From JBOIBN01 sp050739575 (GTDB taxonomy: Bacteria > Pseudomonadota > Gammaproteobacteria > JAKDMP01): a DNA stretch of 46,951 bases. Position numbers and translations under genes: made by a program. The notes under the pieces were generated by a model. That model did no database searches, had not been told where the DNA came from, and saw only the letters and a list, made by a program, of their open reading frames with translations. Numbering within the stretch: the first letter of the stretch is position 1; each line of letters starts with the position of its first letter. The stretch covers positions 1 to 46,951 of the forward strand of contig JBOIBN010000011.1 in the NCBI GenBank assembly GCA_050739575.1, written 5' to 3'. Below, one piece after another: positions 15,921-22,980 of the stretch.

Positions 15921-16670
15921 ATGATACCCGATGAGCCAGACTCCGGGAAACCGGGGGCACTCGCAAACCGCGTCGCGACGAGGCTTGGCGCTCGTCTGCA
16001 AGCGGCCGGCAATCGACTCGCAACCACTTGCCTCGGTTGCGGCGCGCGCGGCGCCGGTTCGCTGTGTCCAGCATGTTTTCGCGATTTGCCCTGGAACGAT
16101 CATCCCTGTACGCATTGCGCGGCCCCGCTGCCCGAGCTGCCGGGGACGCTGTGCGGCGCATGCGCCCGTCGTCCTCCCTTCTTCGATGCCGCCGCCGCGG
16201 CCTTCGTCTATGCTTGGCCGGTAAATCGTCTGCTGCAAAACTTCAAGTTCCACGGCAGCCTGGCCACGGGGCGCGTCTTGGCGCTCGCACTCGGTGAATA
16301 TCTCGAGCTGCGCGAAGAGACACACCCCGACGTCTTGATTCCCGTGCCCCTGCATCGGGAAAGGCTTGCGGAACGCGGATTCAATCAGGCTTCGGAACTC
16401 GTTCGCACGCTTGCGCGTTCGCTCGGAGTGCCTGCTGCAGCGGACATCCTGCGGCGCACGCGTGCGACACCGCCGCAACTCGGACTCGACCGGCAGGCTC
16501 GGCGGCGCAATCTGCGCGGCGCCTTCGCATGCACTAGCCCGGTCTCGGGACTGCGCATCGCAGTAGTGGACGACGTGATGACGACCGGCAGCACAGCCGA
16601 GGCCATCGCCCGCGTCCTTAAACAGGCCGGCGCCATCGAGGTGAGGGTCTACGCCGTCGCCCGCGCCTGA
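15921..16670 (+). CDS. comF: ComF-family phosphoribosyltransferase-like protein
   Basis: A 249-residue protein with eight N-terminal cysteines (37, 40, 49, 52, 63, 66, 78, 81) in four CxxC-type pairs forming a double zinc ribbon, then a phosphoribosyltransferase fold with the PRPP loop VVDDVMTTGST. ComF/GntX proteins support DNA uptake or purine-linked metabolism; the biochemical role is uncertain. The start ATG at 15921 has a poor ribosome site. It is divergent from DUF2244 with only 21 bases between starts, so at least one promoter must lie inside the other gene. Confidence 0.9.
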   Translation: MIPDEPDSGKPGALANRVATRLGARLQAAGNRLATTCLGCGARGAGSLCPACFRDLPWNDHPCTHCAAPLPELPGTLCGACARRPPFFDAAAAAFVYAWPVNRLLQNFKFHGSLATGRVLALALGEYLELREETHPDVLIPVPLHRERLAERGFNQASELVRTLARSLGVPAAADILRRTRATPPQLGLDRQARRRNLRGAFACTSPVSGLRIAVVDDVMTTGSTAEAIARVLKQAGAIEVRVYAVARA

Positions 16671-16673
16671 AGA

Positions 16674-16778
16674 GGTAAAGGGCAAAGCGTAAAATCGTTC
16701 GCTTCGCGAGCTGTAAAAAGCAAAATAGAAGCTCCCCTCACTCTCCACCCTTTACTGTTTACTGCTTATCCTTTAGCC
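16674..16778. repeat. Imperfect inverted repeat of TAAA-rich words between convergent genes
   Basis: The left arm (about 16675-16693) has TAAAGGGCAAAGCGTAAAA and the right arm (16755-16773 on the other strand) reads TAAAGGATAAGCAGTAAAC, matching at about 13 of 19 positions. Short words of the type GTAAA recur every 7 or so bases. It lies between the 3' ends of comF and the POT carrier. It is low-complexity, has no coding look, and may serve as a hairpin for both transcripts. Confidence 0.5.
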
Positions 16779-16784
16779 TTCCAT

Positions 16785-18296
16785 TCATTTCCCTTTTAAC
16801 TCTCCGATCAGGCGACGCTGGATCAAGCCGCTCGCAAGGGCCAGCAGGATGCCAACGCCGATGCCCACGGCTGCGATGGTGAGATAAATGTGCGGCATCT
16901 CATGCACATCTTTGGCGCTGAAGCGCCCGGCAATTAGTCCGGCCAGTAGTTCACCCAGCGCAAGAAACAGAAACCAGGTGCCCATCATGCGCCCGCCGTA
17001 ACGGCGCGGTGAGAGTTTCGTCGTCGCCGACAGTCCCACCGGGCTCAGGCACAGTTCGCCGATGGTGTGCAAAAGATAGGTCAGCGCGAGCCAGGTCGGC
17101 AGGGCCTTGTGTCCGGCGACCACGACCCAGGCGGCGCCGGTCATGACCAAAAAGCCGATGCCCATGAAGATCATGCCGAGGGCAAACTTGAGCGGCGTCG
17201 AGGGATCGAGCTTGCGCCGTCCGAGCCAGATCCACAACCAGGCGAAAAACGGCGCGAGCACGATGATGAGGAGCGAGTTTTCGCTCTGGAACCAGGAAGC
17301 GGGAAAGCTCCAGCCGAAGACCCTGAGATCCGTATAGCGCTCCGCGAAGAGATTGAAATTGGAGCCGGCCTGTTCGTAGCCGGCCCAGAACAGCACTTGC
17401 ACCAGAAACAGGATGGCGAGTGCCACGAGCTGGCGTCTCTCCCTCGCGTTCAACTCTCCGCGGAAAAACACCCAAGCGAGAAAACCCACCCCGAAGGCGA
17501 GAATCGCAAACCCCGACCACAGCGCGAGCGCGACGGGCGAATAAGTGATCGTGCCGATATACCCGAGCGCAATCAGCAGACCGAACAAGGCCAGCCCCGC
17601 GCCGAGTGCGGACCACCCGCGTAACCGGGAACGACGCTCGGTGCCGTCGTCTTCGAAACGACGCAGCGCGTAGCGTCCCGCCTCGCCGAGATAGCGGATC
17701 GTCCAGCGGTACTGGATGAGACCGAGCACCATCCCGACGCCAGCGGCAGCGAAGCCGTAATGCCAGTTGACCTTCTGGCCGAGCCAGCCGCAGACGAGCG
17801 GCCCGACAAAGCCGCCGAGATTGATGCCCATGTAGTAGATCGAAAACCCGGCGTCGCGGCGCGCTCCGGCCTCCGGATACAAATCGCCCACCATCGTGCT
17901 CGCGTTGGGCTTGAGCAAACCCGTGCCGAGCACGATCAAGATCAGGCCGGTGAAAAACGTCTCGTGGCTCGGGATCGCGAGCGTGAAGTGTCCGAGCGCG
18001 ATGACGATGCCGCCGTACCATACAGCGCGCTGCTGGCCGATAAGACGATCGGCGATCCAGCCGCCGGGCAGCGCGGTGAGATACACCCCCGCCATGTAAA
18101 GACCATAGATCGCAGTCGCGGTCCTGTCCGTAAACCCGAGTCCGCCCTTGTCTATCGCCGCGACCATGAACAGCACGAGGAGCGCGCGCATGCCATAGAA
18201 GCTGAAACGCTCCCACATCTCGGTGAAGAACAGCGTCGCGAGCCCACGCGGATGTCCGAGCCAAGTCGGGCCGCTGGAGTTTTCGATATCGTCCAT
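16785..18296 (-). CDS. POT/PTR-family proton-coupled peptide transporter
   Basis: A carrier of about 503 residues with about 14 membrane segments. The family signature EMWERFSFYGMR (proton-coupling ExxER) and the PTR motif around FSIYYMGINLGGF identify the POT family (DtpT-like), which imports di- and tripeptides with protons. The start ATG at 18296 is preferred because the protein then begins like its relatives; ATGs at 18305 and 18332 are possible and none has a good ribosome site. It follows mpl on the same strand after about 119 bases. Confidence 0.93.
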   Translation of the reverse strand: MDDIENSSGPTWLGHPRGLATLFFTEMWERFSFYGMRALLVLFMVAAIDKGGLGFTDRTATAIYGLYMAGVYLTALPGGWIADRLIGQQRAVWYGGIVIALGHFTLAIPSHETFFTGLILIVLGTGLLKPNASTMVGDLYPEAGARRDAGFSIYYMGINLGGFVGPLVCGWLGQKVNWHYGFAAAGVGMVLGLIQYRWTIRYLGEAGRYALRRFEDDGTERRSRLRGWSALGAGLALFGLLIALGYIGTITYSPVALALWSGFAILAFGVGFLAWVFFRGELNARERRQLVALAILFLVQVLFWAGYEQAGSNFNLFAERYTDLRVFGWSFPASWFQSENSLLIIVLAPFFAWLWIWLGRRKLDPSTPLKFALGMIFMGIGFLVMTGAAWVVVAGHKALPTWLALTYLLHTIGELCLSPVGLSATTKLSPRRYGGRMMGTWFLFLALGELLAGLIAGRFSAKDVHEMPHIYLTIAAVGIGVGILLALASGLIQRRLIGELKGK

Positions 18297-18415
18297 TCGG
18301 GGCATCGCAGCGGCAAGAACGCGAGACAGCATCGGTCAAGCGATCCGCACTCGTCAAATGCCGCGCAGCCGTTCTACCTCGTGCAGCCCGTCGTCGGCAC
18401 GACGACGCCCGTGAC

Positions 18416-19774
18416 TCAGAGGCCCTGAAATTTCTCGAGCGCTGCCTGCAAACGCGCGGGGAGGCCACCGAAGCCGCCATTCGACATGATGACGATGTCG
18501 TCCCCCGCCCGTGCCTCGGCGAGCACCCGCGCGGCCAGCGCGTCCAGATCCGAATCAACCGTGAGCGCTGGGCCGAGCGCCGCCAGCACCCGTTCGGGAT
18601 TCCAGGCCAGATCCGCGCGTTGAAACACGAATACCCGTTGGGCCACAGCGAGCGCTTCCGCGAGCCCGTCCACATGAACGCCGGCGCGCAGTGAACGCGA
18701 GCGCGGCTCGAAGACCACAAGCAGGCGCCGTCCGGCAGTTGTCAAACCCGCGAGCGTGCGGGCAATGGCGGTCGGATGATGGGCAAAGTCATCGTAAAGG
18801 CGTATCCCGTCCGCCTCAACGAGCAACGTCAAACGCCGGCGCACACCACGAAAGCGGGAAAATGCTTCGAGTGCATCGGCAAGCGGCACGCCCAAGGCGC
18901 GCACGGCAGCGAGCGCGGCGAGCGCATTTTCCATGTTGTGTGCGCCGCGCTGAGTCCAGTTCACGGTGGCGGCGGGTTCCCCGTCCACCCACAACTCGAA
19001 GCGATCGGGCGCGATCAACTGCCCGGCGAGGCTCGCCTGCGGGCCATCACCAAAGTATTCGATCGGCGTCCAGCAGCCCATCGCGAGTACGCGCGAAAGC
19101 GCCGCGTCGCCGCCGTTCGCAATTATCCGGCCTGAGCCCGGGACCGTGCGTACCAAATGATGGAACTGGCGCTCAATGGCGGCGAGGTCAGGATAAATGT
19201 CGGCGTGATCGTACTCGAGATTGGTGAGCACCAGCGTGCGCGGATGGTAATGGACGAACTTGGCGCGTTTGTCGAAAAACGCCGTGTCGTATTCGTCGGC
19301 CTCAATCACAAAATGCTCGCCCCTCCCGAGCCGCACCGGCGTGTCGAAGTTCTCCGGCAATCCGCCGATTAGAAAGCCCGGTTCGTGTCCCGTCGCATCG
19401 AGCAGCCAGGCGATCAGGCTCGTCGTCGTCGTCTTGCCGTGGGTGCCAGCGACGGCAACGACATGCCGCCCCGCAAGCACCTCGCCGGCGACAAAGGCCG
19501 GCCCGGACGTGTAAGGCAAGCCGTGATCGAGCACATATTCCACCGCCTGGTTGCCGCGTGAGAGCGCATTGCCGATCACGACGAGATCGGGTGCGGGAAC
19601 GAGATGACGCGGATCATAGCTTTCCGCAACCTCGATGTCCGCGGCGGCAAGCACCTCGCTCATCGGTGGATATAGCGGTCCGTCCGAACCGCCGACATCG
19701 TGACCGAGCGCACGGGAAAGCAGTGCCACGCCAGCCATAAAGGTGCCGCCGATGCCGAGAATATGAACGCGCAT
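18416..19774 (-). CDS. mpl: Mpl, UDP-MurNAc:tripeptide ligase (murein recycling)
   Basis: A 452-residue Mur-ligase relative that joins the recycled tripeptide L-Ala-gamma-D-Glu-meso-DAP to UDP-MurNAc. The N-terminal HILGIGGTFMAG is the Mpl (MurC-like) nucleotide-sugar domain; the P-loop is GTHGKTTTTS; then the central ATPase and the C-terminal domain (YDDFAHHPTAI). FEPRSRSLRAG in the last domain is typical of Mpl rather than MurC. Length is normal. It is divergent from rnd with about 40 bases between starts. Confidence 0.95.
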   Translation of the reverse strand: MRVHILGIGGTFMAGVALLSRALGHDVGGSDGPLYPPMSEVLAAADIEVAESYDPRHLVPAPDLVVIGNALSRGNQAVEYVLDHGLPYTSGPAFVAGEVLAGRHVVAVAGTHGKTTTTSLIAWLLDATGHEPGFLIGGLPENFDTPVRLGRGEHFVIEADEYDTAFFDKRAKFVHYHPRTLVLTNLEYDHADIYPDLAAIERQFHHLVRTVPGSGRIIANGGDAALSRVLAMGCWTPIEYFGDGPQASLAGQLIAPDRFELWVDGEPAATVNWTQRGAHNMENALAALAAVRALGVPLADALEAFSRFRGVRRRLTLLVEADGIRLYDDFAHHPTAIARTLAGLTTAGRRLLVVFEPRSRSLRAGVHVDGLAEALAVAQRVFVFQRADLAWNPERVLAALGPALTVDSDLDALAARVLAEARAGDDIVIMSNGGFGGLPARLQAALEKFQGL

Positions 19775-19813
19775 GCAGGACTTGACTGCTCCGATGCCGG
19801 TATTATGCCAAGC

Positions 19814-20719
19814 ATGACCGTTCCGTCACTGATCGAGCGTCCGGCGCAACTCGAAGCCTTCGTTGCAGAAGCGCTTCAGGCGCCCTGGCTTGGGCTCGAT
19901 ACCGAATTCGTGCGCGACCGCAATTATTTCCCGCGCGCCGGCCTGATCCAGATCGCAACGCCCGACGCCGTCGCCCTGGTCGACCCGGTCGCCCTCGAAG
20001 ACCTGTCGGCGCTCGCGCCGCTGTTGTTTGCAACAAAGGTGGAGAAAATCCTGCACGCCGGACGTCAGGATCTGGAGCTCTTCGTGCTGCTTTTCGACCG
20101 GGTACCCGCTCCGCTCTTCGACACCCAGACTGCGGCCGACCTGATCGGCCTTGCGCCGCAGATCGGCTACGCCACGCTGGTTGCAGAACTGCTGAGTGCC
20201 GATACCGGCCGCTCACTCGGCCGCTACGACTGGCTGCGTCGCCCGCTGGCTCCCGAAGCGCTCGACTACGCCGCAGGCGACGTGCACTATCTCGCCGTGC
20301 TGCGCGACATTTTGCAACCGCGGTTGGCCACTGCGGGAAAGGAAACGACGTTTACTGAAGCGATGACCCACGCCGCCGATCCGGCGCTTTACCGGCCCGA
20401 TCCCGAAGGCGCCTGGCGGCGCGTACATGCGGCACGGCGTCTGCGCGGCAACGCGCTCGTGCGCTTCAAGGCACTCGCCGCCTGGCGGGAAAAACAGGCC
20501 ATTGCCGAAGACCGGCCGCGGCAATGGATCCTGCGCGATGGTCCGCTCGTCGCCATTGCCCGTAACGGCCCGTGCAACACGGAGGGTTTCGCGGCAATTC
20601 ACGGCCTCAATCCGTCCGCCCGGCGTCGCTATACCCCCGAGATGCTGGCGGTCATGGCAAGCGCAGGCGCCGGCTACGAGAACGATCGGGACGGAGCGTC
20701 GCTCACTGTCGATGCTTGA
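19814..20719 (+). CDS. rnd: Ribonuclease D
   Basis: A 301-residue 3'-5' exoribonuclease for tRNA end maturation. The DEDDy catalytic residues are all visible: Asp29 and Glu31 (LDTEF), Asp86 (HAGRQD) and Tyr152/Asp156 (YAAGD). An HRDC nucleic-acid-binding domain follows (from about residue 205). The ATG at 19814 is chosen (MTVPSL...); an ATG three codons earlier (19805) is equally possible, and no ribosome site is strong. It is divergent from mpl and convergent with the CDP-alcohol phosphatidyltransferase. Confidence 0.94.
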   Translation: MTVPSLIERPAQLEAFVAEALQAPWLGLDTEFVRDRNYFPRAGLIQIATPDAVALVDPVALEDLSALAPLLFATKVEKILHAGRQDLELFVLLFDRVPAPLFDTQTAADLIGLAPQIGYATLVAELLSADTGRSLGRYDWLRRPLAPEALDYAAGDVHYLAVLRDILQPRLATAGKETTFTEAMTHAADPALYRPDPEGAWRRVHAARRLRGNALVRFKALAAWREKQAIAEDRPRQWILRDGPLVAIARNGPCNTEGFAAIHGLNPSARRRYTPEMLAVMASAGAGYENDRDGASLTVDA

Positions 20720-20734
20720 GAAGCTTTTGAGAAG

Positions 20735-21454
20735 CTACGGTGTCCTCCCGTTTGACTCTTGCACTGAAGACTCGCCGATAGCGGGTTCTCTGGTTGGCGG
20801 CTGCTGTTCCGTCGCCCACTCCTCGCTTGGCTGCGGATGGATCCCGGAAAGGCGGCGGTGAGCAAGCATGCCCCGCTGCACGGCCGTCGCCCAACCCAGC
20901 ACGGCGAGAATCCAGAATGCGATCAGCGCGAAATGAAAGATAAACCCGGTCGCGAGCAGCACTACCCGTTCGCCCCGACCAACCCAGGCTTCCTCCAGTT
21001 CGATTCCGAGGCCCTCGGCCCGGGCTCGCGTGTAGCTTGTGAGATAGGAACCGGTCAGGGACAACACCACCGCAAGCACGTCGGGCCATAGTCCCCACCA
21101 GGCGAAGGCCACCGCAGCGCCCGCGTGGACCAGTCCCTCGCCCGCCCGATCCAGGGTCGAATCCAGAAAGGCGCCGCCGGGCGTGGGGCGTCTCGCGCCG
21201 CGTGCCAGCGCCCCGTCCAGCAAGTCAGCGATTCCGCTTGCGAGATACACAATGCCGCCGGCTATGAACAAGCCGAAGCCGACGAGAATGGCCGCGACGA
21301 AGGCCAGTCCGAAACCCGCCCAGGTGACCTCATCCGGTGAAACGTCACGGCGCACAAGCCAATTGACCAATGGTGCAAAGATGCCAGCGAACACCCGGCG
21401 CATACGCCTCCGAAACACCAGCACCGCAGAGGCAAAACCGTGCTCGGAATCCAT
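20735..21454 (-). CDS. CDP-alcohol phosphatidyltransferase, probable PI(P) synthase
   Basis: A 239-residue membrane enzyme. The full family motif is present with perfect spacing: Asp77-x2-Asp80-Gly81-x2-Ala84-Arg85, then eight residues, Gly94-x3-Asp98-x3-Asp102. At least five membrane helices follow. The ATG at 21454 has GGGAGG 8 bases upstream. The alcohol substrate cannot be read from the motif. Because its neighbour on the other strand is ino1 (next gene), inositol-phosphate is the inferred acceptor, giving phosphatidylinositol phosphate, as in actinobacteria. A glycerol-phosphate role like PgsA is the main alternative. The last 45 residues are a hydrophilic tail. Confidence 0.88.
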   Translation of the reverse strand: MDSEHGFASAVLVFRRRMRRVFAGIFAPLVNWLVRRDVSPDEVTWAGFGLAFVAAILVGFGLFIAGGIVYLASGIADLLDGALARGARRPTPGGAFLDSTLDRAGEGLVHAGAAVAFAWWGLWPDVLAVVLSLTGSYLTSYTRARAEGLGIELEEAWVGRGERVVLLATGFIFHFALIAFWILAVLGWATAVQRGMLAHRRLSGIHPQPSEEWATEQQPPTREPAIGESSVQESNGRTP

Positions 21455-21582
21455 CTCATCGCCTCCCGTGGCAGGAGTTTATCCGGGGTCTTATGGTATC
21501 TTACGGAGGATTCGTCGAGTCCATGGGCACGGTGCGAAACGAACGCCCGCACATGGACGGGCAACAAGGAGCAATAACGGAA

Positions 21583-22725
21583 ATGGCGGACATTCGACTG
21601 GCCGTAGTCGGGCTCGGCAATTGCGCGAGCGCCTTGATCCAGGGCCTTCACTATTACCGCAACAATCAGGGTACTGACACGGTCGGCCTGATGCACCGCA
21701 CCCTCGGAGGCTTTCGTCCCGGCGATATCCGCGTCGTCGCCGCCTTCGACATTGACGAACGCAAAGTCGGACGTGACGTCTCCGAAGCAATTTTCGCTCC
21801 GCCCAACTGCACCGTGCAATTCTGCCCCGACGTGGCGCCACTCGGCGTACCCGTCACCATGGGGTCGGTGCTCGACGGCGTCTCCGGGCATCTCGCCGCA
21901 TATCCCGCGCACCAGCGTTTTGTCCCTGCGCATAATCCGCAACCGGATCGCGCAGAGGTGGTGCGGATACTGCGCGAATCCGGCGCCGAGATTCTGGTGA
22001 ACTATCTGCCTGTGGGTTCCGAACAGGCGACGCGTTTCTATGCCCACTGCGCACTCGATGCCGGCCTCGGATTCGTCAACAACATTCCTGTGTTCATCGC
22101 GAGCGATCCGGAGTGGGCAGCGCGTTTCGCCGAACGACGGTTGCCGATCATCGGCGACGACATCAAGTCTCAGCTCGGCGCGACCATCACCCACCGCCTG
22201 CTGACCGATCTGTTTCGCAAACGCGGCGTGAAACTCGAACGCACGTACCAGCTCAACACCGGCGGCAACACCGATTTTCTGAACATGCTCGATCGCAGCC
22301 GGCTCGCCTCGAAAAAAACTTCCAAGACGGAGGCCGTGCAGGCAGTGACGGGAGAACGGCTGTCGCCCGACGACATCCACATCGGGCCGAGCGACTACGT
22401 ACCCTGGCAGAAGGACAACAAGATCGCTTTCATCCGGATGGAGGGACGCCTCTTCGGCGACGTGCCGATGAATCTGGAGCTGCGGCTTTCAGTCGAGGAT
22501 TCACCTAACTCCGCAGGAGTCGCCATTGACGCAATCCGCTGCGCCAAGCTGGCTCTCGTCCGCGGCAAGGGCGGTGTGCTCGAAGCGCCGAGCGCCTGGT
22601 TCTGCAAACATCCGCCGCGCCAACTCGACGATGATGATGCCTACCATCAGGTCGAAGAGTTCATTCGCGAATACTCCCAGCCGGCCGTTGCGCTCGCCAA
22701 GCCCGGGGCAGCCGCCCAAGGTTGA
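21583..22725 (+). CDS. ino1: Myo-inositol-1-phosphate synthase
   Basis: A 380-residue NAD-dependent isomerase that turns glucose 6-phosphate into 1L-myo-inositol 1-phosphate. The NAD-binding loop GLGNCASAL is at residues 10-18, and family catalytic segments follow: DDIKSQLGAT (Lys195), NTGGNTDFLNM, SKKTSKTEA, and SDYVPWQKDNK. The length fits the actinobacterial/archaeal type. The ATG at 21583 is chosen (MADIRLAV...); AAGGAG lies at 21566-21571. In-frame ATGs upstream at 21493 and 21553 would add residues without family match. It is divergent from the phosphatidyltransferase by 128 bases, consistent with shared control. Confidence 0.95.
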   Translation: MADIRLAVVGLGNCASALIQGLHYYRNNQGTDTVGLMHRTLGGFRPGDIRVVAAFDIDERKVGRDVSEAIFAPPNCTVQFCPDVAPLGVPVTMGSVLDGVSGHLAAYPAHQRFVPAHNPQPDRAEVVRILRESGAEILVNYLPVGSEQATRFYAHCALDAGLGFVNNIPVFIASDPEWAARFAERRLPIIGDDIKSQLGATITHRLLTDLFRKRGVKLERTYQLNTGGNTDFLNMLDRSRLASKKTSKTEAVQAVTGERLSPDDIHIGPSDYVPWQKDNKIAFIRMEGRLFGDVPMNLELRLSVEDSPNSAGVAIDAIRCAKLALVRGKGGVLEAPSAWFCKHPPRQLDDDDAYHQVEEFIREYSQPAVALAKPGAAAQG

Positions 22726-22914
22726 TGATCCGCCGCAAGTTTCCCTTTCCACTACTTGTCCTGTGGACTGACATAAAGCCGGAGGCCGACATCGCGACGG
22801 AGCAGCATCGCAGACTTTGTTCCGCTCACCATACCGACTCATGCGAACCCGTGCGATTTCACACAGTCAGATCGGGATGAACCCGGCGATCCCAGCATCC
22901 CGCTGCTGAATAAA

Positions 22915-22948
22915 AAGGCTCCGCGGCGGGGAAGCGCCGCGGAGCCTT
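22915..22948 (-). terminator. Strong rho-independent terminator of the FG-GAP gene
   Basis: A perfect 14-bp stem (arms 22915-22928 and 22935-22948, loop GGGAAG on the plus strand). Read on the minus strand the stem is followed by TTTTTATT, so it ends the transcript of the secreted repeat protein. On the plus strand the following bases are A/G-rich, so it would serve ino1 poorly. Confidence 0.85.
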
Positions 22949-22980
22949 GAAAATCAGAACAGTTGGAGATCGTTATCCGT

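Noticed and set aside
22726..22912. Possible small gene after ino1
   Set aside because: No open frame with a start and ribosome site was convincing; the region is ordinary gap sequence before the terminator at 22915.
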